A stretch of DNA of 63,836 nucleotides from an uncultured Alistipes sp. (GTDB lineage: Bacteria > Bacteroidota > Bacteroidia > Bacteroidales > Rikenellaceae), in NCBI GenBank assembly GCA_904502005.1, contig CAJGDC010000003.1, forward strand, positions 1 to 63,836, written 5' to 3'. Below the pieces are notes generated by a model. That model had not been told where the DNA came from and made no database searches. It was given only the letters and a program-made list of their open reading frames with translations. The position numbers and the translations under genes are program-made. Positions 44,312-53,529 of the stretch are shown here, one piece after another. How positions within the stretch are numbered: position 1 is the stretch's first letter; each line of letters opens with the position of its first letter.

Positions 44312-45688
44312 ATGAAAAAACTCACAATATTACTACTCGCCACACTCACCTTTTTTAGCACTGTGGCGGGGCCTATTCGTTTGAATATTTTTAAGAAGAA
44401 TATTTTCAAGAAAAAGACAACAACACAAAATGTCGTAACTATATACGACACTGTGCGAGTGGTGGTCACCGATACTATTCGTGTAGAGCCTAAGCCTGCA
44501 CCAAGAATAGATACCCTCCGTCATACACTCACCCCAACACAGATAGACTCATTGCTACACATCTGGCAGACATTGAGCGCAAACAAGAGCCACGACGACT
44601 ACTTTGAGCAGTTCTCAACAGAACTAACTGAGGAGTGCAACCTGCCGAAAGATAGCCTCTACAAGATGCGTCTGCAAAAGATGGTTTCCCCAGTGCACCT
44701 GCCATACAACAGCGTTGTACGACAATATATAGATTACTACCTTGAGAATAAGTGGAGCCCGATGAGTCGTGTGATTGCGCTCTCAAAGTTCTACTTCCCA
44801 ATTTTTGAGCAGGAGCTCATAAATGCCGGACTGCCAGTGGAGTTGCGCACACTTGCCATTATTGAGTCTAACCTTAACCCGACTGTCACCTCTCGCGTAG
44901 GCGCTGTGGGTCTTTGGCAGTTTATGCCTTCAACGGGTAAGAATCTAGGATTGGAGATTAATTCGCTTGTCGATGAGCGTTGCGACATCGTTCTCTCTAC
45001 ACGCGCTGCATGCTCATTCCTCAAATATCTCTATAACACCTTTGGTGATTGGGCACTTGCCTTGGCTGCATATAATGCCGGCCCTGGAAGAATTAGCCGT
45101 GCCCTAGCAAGAGCCGGCAATGCAAAGACATACTGGGATATCTACTACGACCTGAATGCAGAGACAAGGGGTTATGTTCCAAAGTTTATCGCTGCATCGT
45201 ATGCATACACATACCACCAGCAGCACAACATCACCCCACATAGTTCGCCAGAGTGTATCGCCACAGACACTGTGACCATTCACCGTACAATGCACTTAGG
45301 TCAGGTGGCATCAACACTTGGCATACCTATTGAGACGCTCAAAATTCTCAATCCACAGTACAGGATTGACATCATCCCTGCCGCCCGCAAACCGTATGCG
45401 TTGCGCCTGCCGACAAATTACATTGCTCAGTTCATCGACAAGCAGGATGAGATATACTCAAAGGATTCGCTATACCTTAAGGAGTATATCAACCCTGCAA
45501 ATTTGGACAAGAAGCGCGCCGAGGGCATTGGATACACATACACTGTACGCAGTGGCGACAACCTTGGCTCTATTGCTAAGCGCAACCGCTGTTCTGTTAA
45601 GGATATTATGCGTTGGAATAGGCTTAAATCTACCGTTATTCGCCCAGGACAGAAGCTCAGAATTAACAAACCAAAACCACGAGCATAA
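44312..45688 (+). CDS. Membrane-bound lytic transglycosylase (MltD-like) with LysM
   Basis: A 458-residue cell-wall enzyme. A signal peptide precedes a basic linker; the SLT/goose-lysozyme-like domain spans about 150-290, with the catalytic Glu in AIIESNLNP, then GAVGLWQFMPSTG and ALAAYNAGPGRI. One LysM domain lies at the C-terminus (YTVRSGDNLGSIAKRNRC, about 408-454). It cuts MurNAc-GlcNAc bonds with anhydro-product formation. Its TAA overlaps the ATG of mnmE by one base. Confidence 0.92.
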   Translation: MKKLTILLLATLTFFSTVAGPIRLNIFKKNIFKKKTTTQNVVTIYDTVRVVVTDTIRVEPKPAPRIDTLRHTLTPTQIDSLLHIWQTLSANKSHDDYFEQFSTELTEECNLPKDSLYKMRLQKMVSPVHLPYNSVVRQYIDYYLENKWSPMSRVIALSKFYFPIFEQELINAGLPVELRTLAIIESNLNPTVTSRVGAVGLWQFMPSTGKNLGLEINSLVDERCDIVLSTRAACSFLKYLYNTFGDWALALAAYNAGPGRISRALARAGNAKTYWDIYYDLNAETRGYVPKFIAASYAYTYHQQHNITPHSSPECIATDTVTIHRTMHLGQVASTLGIPIETLKILNPQYRIDIIPAARKPYALRLPTNYIAQFIDKQDEIYSKDSLYLKEYINPANLDKKRAEGIGYTYTVRSGDNLGSIAKRNRCSVKDIMRWNRLKSTVIRPGQKLRINKPKPRA

Positions 45689-47013
45689 TGTTTAGTCAAG
45701 GTATCATCGTCGCCCCAGCAAGTGCTACTGGTGGAGCTATCGCCGTTATCAGAGTGAGCGGCGAGGGTTCTATTGCTCTGTGTGACAAGGTTTTCCGTGG
45801 ACGCAAAGCTCTTACTGAGGCTGCAACCCACACACTCCACTACGGGGATATTATGGATGGAGAACAGGTCGTTGACGACGTACTAGTATCTGTGTTTCAC
45901 GCTCCACACTCATATACTGGTGAGCAGAGTGTCGAAATCTCCACCCACGGCTCAAGATATATCGTAAACAGAATTATCACCCTACTCTGTGAGCACGGGG
46001 CAAGGCTTGCCGAGCCGGGCGAATTCTCAGCTCGTGCCTTTGCTGCGGGACGTATAGACCTCTCACAGGCCGAGGCTGTTGCAGACATTATCGCCGCAGA
46101 CTCTCAGGCGGCGCACCTCATAGCCTCAACACAGATGCGCGGCGGATATTCTGACACACTTAACAGTTTGAGGAACAATCTGATAGAGCTAACTTCGCTA
46201 CTTGAATTAGAGTTAGACTTTGGCGAGGAGGATGTTGTATTTGCCGACCGCAGTCGATTAGAGCAGATGCTCATTGCCACAATGGAGGTGGTTGAAAAGC
46301 TCAAAAACTCTTTCCATACGGGTAACGCAATTCGTAACGGTGTTGGTGTTGCTATTATCGGCGCACCAAATGTTGGTAAGAGCACCCTTTTAAACCGCCT
46401 TGTGGGGGAACAGAGGGCTATGGTATCGGATATTGCAGGTACAACACGCGACACTATTGAGGAGAGCATCGTCATTGACGGCATACGCTTCCGATTTATC
46501 GATACTGCAGGTATTCGTACAACAGACGACACACTTGAACGCATGGGCATTGAGCGCACTCTTTCAGCGATAAAGAGAGCCCAAATAGTCATAAGCATGG
46601 CAGAGCCTACTGGCAACTTTGAGACAGTAGAACTTTCGGAAAACCAGACACTTATCCACGTTGTTAATAAGGCAGACACAACCCCGGAGCGCAACAATTC
46701 TCAGGCAATTTACATATCTGCTCGCGAGAATGTCGGCATTGAAAATCTAACCCATGCCCTTCGCGAAACAGTTGACACAACAGCCGCCTACCGCGGTGAG
46801 GCTGTAGTCTCAAATTTGCGCCATTATGAGGCTCTTACTGCTGCACATACAGCTCTCGCCACCGCACATACTGCCCTTGTAAACAATATATCATCCGAGC
46901 TGCTTGCCGAAGATATTCGTCTGGCTATCAACCACATAGGCGAGATTACAGGTAGCATTACCTCGGACACAATACTCCAGTCAATTTTCTCCTCGTTTTG
47001 CATCGGGAAATAG
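45688..47013 (+). CDS. mnmE: tRNA modification GTPase MnmE
   Basis: A 441-residue MnmE (TrmE), slightly short of the usual 450-465. It has the N-terminal tetrahydrofolate-binding domain, a helical domain, and an inserted G domain: GAPNVGKSTLLNRL (G1), DIAGTTRDTI (G2/K loop), DTAGIR (G3) and the G4 NKAD. The last residues CIGK contain the essential Cys. With MnmG it installs the cmnm5 group at U34 of some tRNAs. The next gene begins after the stop, and its spacing suggests a separate unit. Confidence 0.96.
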   Translation: MFSQGIIVAPASATGGAIAVIRVSGEGSIALCDKVFRGRKALTEAATHTLHYGDIMDGEQVVDDVLVSVFHAPHSYTGEQSVEISTHGSRYIVNRIITLLCEHGARLAEPGEFSARAFAAGRIDLSQAEAVADIIAADSQAAHLIASTQMRGGYSDTLNSLRNNLIELTSLLELELDFGEEDVVFADRSRLEQMLIATMEVVEKLKNSFHTGNAIRNGVGVAIIGAPNVGKSTLLNRLVGEQRAMVSDIAGTTRDTIEESIVIDGIRFRFIDTAGIRTTDDTLERMGIERTLSAIKRAQIVISMAEPTGNFETVELSENQTLIHVVNKADTTPERNNSQAIYISARENVGIENLTHALRETVDTTAAYRGEAVVSNLRHYEALTAAHTALATAHTALVNNISSELLAEDIRLAINHIGEITGSITSDTILQSIFSSFCIGK

Positions 47014-47021
47014 TTTTTATT

Positions 47022-47828
47022 ATGAAAAGATTTTTATCTATCACTCTTTGTTGTTTGGTATTCGTTCAGTGCGCACCCAAGTTTCATAGTGCAGAGCGCG
47101 AACAAGAGTATATAAATGCCGATAGCGTCTTATGGGCAGAGTACGAAATAGAGGGCGAAAGATTAGCCGAATTATATGCCGAAAAAGAGGACTCGTTATA
47201 CATAAAGGCAGTAGAATTAGAGACCTACGCAGATAGAAGAAATAAGGAACTTGCTATTGAGTATTCAGCCACGCCGAGTGGACTGAGGCGTTGTTTTATG
47301 CTTAGATTAGATATTGAGAAAGATACTCTTCAAAATATTTTATCTAAACTTCCTCGCGACCTGCGTAAGTCTGAATGCGCAAAGGCTATAAAAGAGCATA
47401 TCGCAACACCGCAGATAGAAGTAGGTATGCAATTCGCTCCGATTGATGTTGTTGATGCGGATGGCAATAAATTTGTTTGGGATGAACACCAAAATAAAAA
47501 TATCTTGCTTATCTATGGCGGTTTGGGTTGTATGGGGCGTTCTGGTCGCAGAGAACTTGCAGCCCTGCGCGAGGAGTTTGCAGAGGAAAACCTTGCAATA
47601 GTTGTATACTACTCTGTTAGCACCATTGAGGAGCTGAAAGAATTTCGCAATCAATATTCCGATGACTATATGTTTATATCTGAATTGATGCCAGATTACT
47701 CACCATTTAAGATAAAGTATGGCGTACAGTCCACTCCAACCTGTTTTGTTATAGATAGAAGTGGAACGATTGTGCTCAAAACCGTTGGGTTTGATGCAGA
47801 ACAAGCAAAAATTCATATCGGGAAGTGA
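47022..47828 (+). CDS. Thioredoxin-fold lipoprotein without CxxC
   Basis: A 268-residue lipoprotein (ATG at 47022; lipobox LVFVQC). An N-terminal helical region (about 20-130) precedes a redoxin/TlpA-like domain (about 135-268: VGMQFAPIDVVDADGNKFVWDE, then ILLIYGGLGCMGRSGRREL, and later GVQSTPTCFVIDRSGTIV with the cis-proline). At the active-site position only one Cys remains (GCMGRSG), so a simple disulfide reductase role is unlikely; a peroxiredoxin-like or structural role is possible. It starts the AT-richer accessory set after mnmE. Confidence 0.7.
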   Translation: MKRFLSITLCCLVFVQCAPKFHSAEREQEYINADSVLWAEYEIEGERLAELYAEKEDSLYIKAVELETYADRRNKELAIEYSATPSGLRRCFMLRLDIEKDTLQNILSKLPRDLRKSECAKAIKEHIATPQIEVGMQFAPIDVVDADGNKFVWDEHQNKNILLIYGGLGCMGRSGRRELAALREEFAEENLAIVVYYSVSTIEELKEFRNQYSDDYMFISELMPDYSPFKIKYGVQSTPTCFVIDRSGTIVLKTVGFDAEQAKIHIGK

Positions 47829-47865
47829 TATATAGTTGATAAATCAAACTTATTACAACGCTGCC

Positions 47866-48915
47866 ATGAAGTTTTTTAAGCTGACTATTAGCATAATTTA
47901 TCTTCTGTTTAGTTTTCATGCTAATGCTCAAAGGCTCACCTTCTCTTCTGAGTTGGGGTATTTCAACAACGATGAAAATCTATCCACTATTGGTCAGGTG
48001 TGGAGAGAATATATAAATGCTATTGATACTAACTCTGATACTTCACAATTTTGGATAGAGGGTAATTGTGACATCCATAATAGACTGCATAAAGACGGCA
48101 TGTTGAATACATACAATATTCGCAAACTCACCAATGAAATATACGAGATAAACACAATTGCCTACTATCCTGATAGCGTAATCAAAGGAGGTTTGATTAA
48201 CGCTATTTATAAAATCTGCGCAATGCGCACTGATAGAGGCTGGCGTTTAATGAACTATTTTGATGCAATCAAAAATCGATATACACAATATCATAAAGGT
48301 TGCGTAGAATTTTACATTGGTAGTGGAATTACCATGGATATGATGGCAGTGAAGAAGTCTGCAAAATTTGCTGATACATTTATTCGCAACTACAACTTAA
48401 CTAACAATAAAATTGTCTATATTGTCGGTATGAGTATTGATGACTGCGCCAATATGATTGGACTTACATACACCCCAATACGTTCACACAAATCGTATGC
48501 AGGTCGCACCCTTAACAACGTTATCCTCTCTACCAGATTAGACCATATTCACGAAATCGTTCACGCCATTTTGCTACCTCTGTATCCAAATGCTCCGCTA
48601 TTTTTACACGAAGGCATTGCTACATATTATGGAGGTGCTACAAAACAAGACTATAAAGCAATAAAACATATAGCAAAAGACTTTATAGTGCAGCATAATA
48701 TCGATTTTAATAGCAATGAGTATCTTGATATATCACTAAAGGAGGATGTACAACTGTCTAATGTCATAGCTGCTGCTATAATAGAGTATGCATTACAACG
48801 AGGTGGTGAAAGTGAAGTAAAGCGACTGCTTGGGGCAACAAATTACGATCAAGTATTTGAACTATTAAACGTTGCAAATAACCAACGAACAGAATTTATT
48901 CGCAGTTTATTCTAA
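47866..48915 (+). CDS. Putative exported zinc metallopeptidase (HEIVH)
   Basis: A 349-residue protein with a signal peptide (MKFFKLTISIIYLLFSFHANAQ; ATG at 47866). The zinc site is HEIVH (229-233) followed by HEGIATYYGG, with Glu249 as the probable third ligand, the gluzincin arrangement. The N-terminal 180 residues have no recognised domain. The gene is AT-rich compared with neighbours, with many AAA, ATA and TTA codons, which suggests transfer. It lies between two thioredoxin-fold lipoprotein genes and is 37 nt after the first. Substrate unknown. Confidence 0.65.
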   Translation: MKFFKLTISIIYLLFSFHANAQRLTFSSELGYFNNDENLSTIGQVWREYINAIDTNSDTSQFWIEGNCDIHNRLHKDGMLNTYNIRKLTNEIYEINTIAYYPDSVIKGGLINAIYKICAMRTDRGWRLMNYFDAIKNRYTQYHKGCVEFYIGSGITMDMMAVKKSAKFADTFIRNYNLTNNKIVYIVGMSIDDCANMIGLTYTPIRSHKSYAGRTLNNVILSTRLDHIHEIVHAILLPLYPNAPLFLHEGIATYYGGATKQDYKAIKHIAKDFIVQHNIDFNSNEYLDISLKEDVQLSNVIAAAIIEYALQRGGESEVKRLLGATNYDQVFELLNVANNQRTEFIRSLF

Positions 48916-48958
48916 CTCAATTTTTGTAGACCTTCTGCACAATATGCTTAAACTATAT

Positions 48959-50143
48959 ATGAAAAATACTATAATACTGATATCCATTGCGTTGCTTGTA
49001 TCTTGCAACAGTGGCAAGGAGTTTACATTAACGGGCACTATCGCAAATGCTGAAGAGGGAGAGATGATATGTCTATCCTATCCCGTGAAGCGTGGGGATA
49101 TATGGTACGAGCAGTGTGACACAGCGTACCTTGACAATGGAAAGTTTCAGTTCCGAGGCTGTGTTGATGGCATTATACCTGCAGAGGTAACTTTTCGTAA
49201 TTTAGATTGTGCGCAGTTGTATTTAGAGCCATCAAGACTCAAGTTTCGTGCCGAGCGCAATGCGTTATACGACTACACTTTGTCAGGACTAAGCATAAGC
49301 GATGACCTCAGGCAGTATCGCCGAACATTTGCCGAGTATGACAAGGAGGTATATGAGAAGAATCACGAAGTGTTACTCAAGAATAGTGAATGGTTAGCTG
49401 CCGCAGAGGCTGGTTTAGCGAGTGCTAACGACCTTCTTGCAGAGTTTTACGCAATGGTTGCTGAGCATCGTGCCATAAGCAATAGGTGGGCAGATTTAGC
49501 GCTTGAGTTTGTAAAGCATCACCCCAATAACATACTTATACCCAATGTCATAGATAAGTTAATCCGTTATGAGTACGACAGGCAAGTTATAGACTCTCTT
49601 GTAAATGCTCTATCTGCAAAACAAAAGCATAGTCCACTTGGAGAACTTATGACTATTCGCAACGAGATATCTAAAGTTAGTGGAGGTAAGGTTGGCAGCA
49701 AAGCCCTTGATTTTACCCTCGGCACTATAGATGGAGGTAGGGTATCTCTCTCTGAGTATTACGAGAAAGGTTATACGCTACTTGACTTTTGGGCTAGTTG
49801 GTGCGTTCCATGCATAGGCGAAATACCAAAAGTTAGAGAATTGCATAACAAGCATGGCGATATTTTACAAGTTCTTAGCATTTCGGCTGATGATGATAAG
49901 ACAGAGTGGCTCGATGCAGTATCGCAACATAATCTGACGGAGTGGCAGCAACTGATAAGAGAGGGTGCAGATAATTCAGAAGAGTACTATTTCCCAGAGC
50001 AGGCAGACATCTGCTTAGCATATGATGTAAAACAGATACCCTGCTTTATACTTATTGACACCAATGGTGTTATCGTCGGCAGATGGTCACACCTAACCCC
50101 TAAGGTCAGGGCAGAGATTGAACAGATAATTTATAGCAGGTGA
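48959..50143 (+). CDS. TlpA-like thioredoxin-fold lipoprotein (DUF4369)
   Basis: A 394-residue lipoprotein (ATG at 48959; lipobox LLVSC). The N-terminal region (about 20-115: EFTLTGTIANAEEGEMICLSYP, DTAYLDNGKFQFRGCV) matches the DUF4369 domain common in Bacteroidales redoxins. The C-terminal TlpA-like domain contains WASWCVPC (CxxC) near residue 275-282 and the cis-Pro in KQIPCFILID. It can act as an extracytoplasmic thiol-disulfide reductase. It overlaps in reading-frame space with, but starts 43 nt after, the metallopeptidase gene. Confidence 0.85.
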   Translation: MKNTIILISIALLVSCNSGKEFTLTGTIANAEEGEMICLSYPVKRGDIWYEQCDTAYLDNGKFQFRGCVDGIIPAEVTFRNLDCAQLYLEPSRLKFRAERNALYDYTLSGLSISDDLRQYRRTFAEYDKEVYEKNHEVLLKNSEWLAAAEAGLASANDLLAEFYAMVAEHRAISNRWADLALEFVKHHPNNILIPNVIDKLIRYEYDRQVIDSLVNALSAKQKHSPLGELMTIRNEISKVSGGKVGSKALDFTLGTIDGGRVSLSEYYEKGYTLLDFWASWCVPCIGEIPKVRELHNKHGDILQVLSISADDDKTEWLDAVSQHNLTEWQQLIREGADNSEEYYFPEQADICLAYDVKQIPCFILIDTNGVIVGRWSHLTPKVRAEIEQIIYSR

Positions 50144-50155
50144 TAAACACAGAAA

Positions 50156-50671
50156 ATGACCACATATATCTCTGATACTGAGCATTATAGCAATGTACTA
50201 TCACATGTGGCGAGTGTAAAACATTCGTTGGTGATTGGGACGGCTGACATCAAGGACCTATATGTCAAGGTAGCAGGTGGAAGTCAGCCCTTTTTGGCTG
50301 TGTTAGATACGCTTGTGCGTCGTGGAGTAGAGGTGAGGCTACTGCATGCTAAGGAGCCGGGGCCAAATTTTCAGGCTGAGTTTGACCGCTATCCGATGCT
50401 CATTAAAAGACTACAGCGCAGGCTCTGTCCGAGGGTACACTTTAAGATGTTGATTTTTGACTGCAAGCAGGCATATATCGGCTCGGCAAACCTAACAGGC
50501 GCAGGTATTGGTATGAAGTCTGACGGAAAACGAAACTTTGAGGCGGGTATTTTTACAGACGACCTGACGCTTGTAGATGCAGCAGCTGACCACTTTAACA
50601 GAGTCTGGACGGGTGAGCATTGCAACGATTGCAAGCGCAAGGCGTACTGTGGCGACAGAATCAAGCGATAA
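50156..50671 (+). CDS. Phospholipase D-like protein with single HKD motif
   Basis: A 171-residue protein without signal peptide. One HKD half-site is visible, HFKMLIFDCKQAYIGSAN (about 99-116), so it would need to form a dimer to build an active site, as in Nuc-type PLD nucleases. The C-terminus holds a cysteine group, CNDCKRKAYC (about 158-167), that could bind zinc or iron-sulfur. It starts 12 nt after the TlpA-like gene. Possible roles are nuclease or lipid hydrolase; not determined. Confidence 0.75.
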   Translation: MTTYISDTEHYSNVLSHVASVKHSLVIGTADIKDLYVKVAGGSQPFLAVLDTLVRRGVEVRLLHAKEPGPNFQAEFDRYPMLIKRLQRRLCPRVHFKMLIFDCKQAYIGSANLTGAGIGMKSDGKRNFEAGIFTDDLTLVDAAADHFNRVWTGEHCNDCKRKAYCGDRIKR

Positions 50672-50732
50672 TACTCAATGTATTGTGTAATTGAATAAAA
50701 ATTACATCCAACGGTAATTAATATAGGTAACT

Positions 50733-50764
50733 GTTGATTATATGTGAAAGATTTTATACCTTTG
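50733..50764 (+). promoter_or_regulatory. Promoter of the dehydrogenase-rhaD-GDPD operon
   Basis: GTTG (50733-50736), 20 bp, then TACCTTTG (50757-50764), exact -7 box; predicted start near 50771. Confidence 0.75.
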
Positions 50765-50806
50765 CCGTGTTAGAGAATTTATAATAAACCTAAAAACTAA
50801 GTAATT

Positions 50807-51841
50807 ATGAAAATTGTATGTATTGCTGATGCGTTTATCGACAGCGAAATGATGGAGAGTGGTATCCGTCCTTACCTTAGCGAGGATGATACTTTGGAGA
50901 CCTTCTTCTTTGGTCTTGCTGACAAGTCTCAGATGCGCGACATTATCAAGGATATTGAGGCTCGCCGTCATGACAACATCGTCTACCCAGAGGGTCTTGA
51001 GGAGGCTATCGCTGGTGCAGACCTTATTGTTGTACACCTATGTCCTATCAAGCGTAGAATGATTGAGAAGGCTCCAAATCTTAAGGCTATCATGACCTGC
51101 CGCGGTGGATTGGAGAATATCGATGTTGATGACGCAACCGAGCTTGGCATTATAGTATCAAATAACCCTGCACACAATGCAAATGCTGTTGCAGAGTTCA
51201 CCGTAGCAATGATTCTCTCTGAGACTCGTAACGTCGCTCGTGCACACATGGCTCTCAAGAATCGTCAGTGGAGAATTGAGTACCCTAACACCCGCACCAC
51301 AATCAAGGAGATGCACGACCTTACTGTAGGTATTGTTGGTTTCGGTTCAATCGGTCGTCTTGTGGCTCACAAGTTGCGTAATTTTGGCTGCAAGATTTTA
51401 GTTTCTGATCCATTCCTCAAGGAGTGCAATGTTGATTATGTAAGTCATGTGTCATTTGACGAGCTCCTTCAGCAGTCTGATATCGTTTCACTCCACGCAC
51501 GTTCAAATGGCGCAATTATGACAGAGAGAGAGTTTGGTCTTATGAAGCAGGACTCATACCTTATCAACTCTGCCCGTTCATACCTCGTAGAGACTGAGGC
51601 ATTTAAGAACGCTATGGATAGCGGTAAGCTCCTCGGTGCAGCTATTGATGTATTTGAGACTGAGCCAGATATTCCAGAGTTCTACCTCACATACGACAAC
51701 ATCACCCTTACAAACCACCTTGGCGGTATTACAATCAACTCATTCCGTGATGCTCCAGGCTACGCAATGAAGAACTATCTTGGCTACCTTCGCGGTGAGA
51801 GCGAGCTGATGTTCTGGGTAAATAAGAACAAGTTGGCATAA
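50807..51841 (+). CDS. D-isomer-specific 2-hydroxyacid dehydrogenase
   Basis: A 344-residue NAD-binding dehydrogenase (GFGSIGRLVAHKL, about 177-189). Catalytic features: NSARSYLVE with Arg, ETEPDIPEF with Glu, and LTNHLGGITI with His. It resembles SerA-like phosphoglycerate dehydrogenases but lacks an ACT domain. Its operon partner rhaD suggests a role in the oxidation or reduction of a lactaldehyde- or hydroxyacid-type product, an inference only. Not the same as the copy at 4910. Confidence 0.85.
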   Translation: MKIVCIADAFIDSEMMESGIRPYLSEDDTLETFFFGLADKSQMRDIIKDIEARRHDNIVYPEGLEEAIAGADLIVVHLCPIKRRMIEKAPNLKAIMTCRGGLENIDVDDATELGIIVSNNPAHNANAVAEFTVAMILSETRNVARAHMALKNRQWRIEYPNTRTTIKEMHDLTVGIVGFGSIGRLVAHKLRNFGCKILVSDPFLKECNVDYVSHVSFDELLQQSDIVSLHARSNGAIMTEREFGLMKQDSYLINSARSYLVETEAFKNAMDSGKLLGAAIDVFETEPDIPEFYLTYDNITLTNHLGGITINSFRDAPGYAMKNYLGYLRGESELMFWVNKNKLA

Positions 51842-51876
51842 AATATCGTAATAAACCTAACTAAACTAAAATAATT

Positions 51877-52692
51877 ATGGCATCAATTTTAACTAATCGT
51901 CCAGAGCTTAAGAAGGTACTGGACTCTGCTGCTGAGGTAGCAGGTTACCTATGGCAGAAAGGCTGGGCTGAGCGCAATGGCGGAAACCTTACCCTCAATA
52001 TCACTGAGTATGTAGACGACGAGATGCGCGCAATGCCAGCAATTTGCGAGCCAAAGGCTATCGGCGTTACACTCCCTTACCTCAAGGGTTGCTACTTCTA
52101 CTGCAAAGGCACAGGTAAGCGCATGCGTGATTTGGCACGCGATCCAATGTGTGGCGGTAGCATCGTTCGTATTTTGGACGACTGTGCAACTTATGAGATT
52201 ATCGCTGACGAGCCTATCGTTCCAACATCTGAGATTTCATCTCACTTGGCGCTTCAGAACTATATGCTTGAGAGCGGTGCAAATTATAAGGCTACACTTC
52301 ACACTCACCCAATTGAGCTTGTTGCGATGTCACACAATAATGAGTTCCTTGACTCTGAGCACCTTACACAGGTACTTTGGTCAATGATTCCTGAAACTCT
52401 TGCATTTGCTCCACTTGGTATCGGTGTTGTACCTTACGCAATGCCATCATCAACCGAGCTTGTTGAGCCAACTCTCGAGAAGATTAAGCGTTACGATGTT
52501 GTACTTTGGGAGAAGCACGGTGTTATTGCCGTAGGTCCAGATGTTATGGAGGCTTTTGACCAGATCGATGTACTGAATAAAGCTGCAAATATCTATATGA
52601 CAGCTAAGAACTTCGGCTTTACACCAGACGGTATGACTCCAGAGGCTGTACAGACAATTAGAACAGTGTTTAACTTGCCAGATCACCGATAG
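51877..52692 (+). CDS. rhaD: Rhamnulose-1-phosphate aldolase
   Basis: A 271-residue class II (zinc) aldolase of the AraD/FucA fold, matching RhaD in length and in segments GYLWQKGWAERNGGNLTLN, CEPKAIGVTLPYLKGC and TSEISSHLALQNYML. Zinc ligands are the two His of HTHP (about 140-142) and the His of KHGVI (about 210). RhaD splits L-rhamnulose 1-phosphate into dihydroxyacetone phosphate and L-lactaldehyde. The usual partners rhaA, rhaB, rhaT and rhaR are absent here, so the in vivo substrate should be held open. Confidence 0.88.
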   Translation: MASILTNRPELKKVLDSAAEVAGYLWQKGWAERNGGNLTLNITEYVDDEMRAMPAICEPKAIGVTLPYLKGCYFYCKGTGKRMRDLARDPMCGGSIVRILDDCATYEIIADEPIVPTSEISSHLALQNYMLESGANYKATLHTHPIELVAMSHNNEFLDSEHLTQVLWSMIPETLAFAPLGIGVVPYAMPSSTELVEPTLEKIKRYDVVLWEKHGVIAVGPDVMEAFDQIDVLNKAANIYMTAKNFGFTPDGMTPEAVQTIRTVFNLPDHR

Positions 52693-52696
52693 AGTT

Positions 52697-53476
52697 ATGA
52701 AGAAGATTTTATTTGCACTATCTATCGTACTGTTTGCAATGACATCTTGCTGCAAGCAGCCTGAGCACAAAGTTAAGATTCTTGCTCACCGCGGAAATGC
52801 AAGTACCGGTAGCGAGTTTACAACCGACGAGAATACGCTTGATGCTCTTCGTCGCGCTCAGGAGCTCAATTTTGATGGTATCGAGTTTGACGTGCATCTT
52901 ACATCTGATGACCAGATTGTAATCCGCCACGACAACAAGATTAACTCTGAGCTTAGCTGCCAGGGCAACACATTTGATGAGGTTCGCGCACATGTTCTTC
53001 CTTTTGGTCACCAGATTCCAACTCTTCGCGAGTGGCTGGAGCAGGCAAAGAAGACTCCGCACATTGTACAGATGGTTGAGCTTAAGTCGCACAAGGGCGA
53101 CCGTGAGAAGTTGCTCGTCACAAAGTGTCTTGAGGTTATCCGTGAGCTCGATATGGTTGATCAGGTCTACATGCTCTCATTCAAGACCTCTACACTCGAT
53201 GAGGTTATGCGCCAGGAGCCAAATGTAAAGGTGCTTTACAACTCAAGCAGCCTTCACCACTCACTTACCCCTGCTGAGGTTAAGGAGAAGGGCTACCACG
53301 CTGTATCATACAACATCAATGTTATCCTCAACCACACAGACTGGATTGAGCAGTTCCATAACTATGGCATCGAGACCTTCTTGTGGATGGTTAATACGCC
53401 TTACACATTCAACATCGCTAAGGAGTTGGGCTTCACTTGGGCTACAACAGACTTCTACGATGCAATTACTAAGTAA
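52697..53476 (+). CDS. Glycerophosphodiester phosphodiesterase lipoprotein
   Basis: A 259-residue GDPD-family enzyme exported as a lipoprotein (lipobox FAMTSC, Cys18). Motifs: AHRGNAS (His), EFDVHLTSDDQIVIRHD (Glu, Asp and His), and VELKSH. It would hydrolyse glycerophosphodiesters from phospholipid turnover in the periplasm or at the surface. It begins 4 nt after the rhaD stop, so the three genes are one transcript, and ends before a strong terminator. Confidence 0.9.
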   Translation: MKKILFALSIVLFAMTSCCKQPEHKVKILAHRGNASTGSEFTTDENTLDALRRAQELNFDGIEFDVHLTSDDQIVIRHDNKINSELSCQGNTFDEVRAHVLPFGHQIPTLREWLEQAKKTPHIVQMVELKSHKGDREKLLVTKCLEVIRELDMVDQVYMLSFKTSTLDEVMRQEPNVKVLYNSSSLHHSLTPAEVKEKGYHAVSYNINVILNHTDWIEQFHNYGIETFLWMVNTPYTFNIAKELGFTWATTDFYDAITK

Positions 53477-53489
53477 GCAGAGCTATAAA

Positions 53490-53526
53490 AAATAGAGAGG
53501 GGTGAGATTTTCTCACCCCTCTATTT
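53490..53526. terminator. Bidirectional terminator between GDPD and HAD genes
   Basis: GGGGTGAGA/TCTCACCCC, with an outer ATAGA/TCTAT pair beyond a 2-nt bulge, flanked by A- and T-runs. Confidence 0.88.
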
Positions 53527-53529
53527 GTT

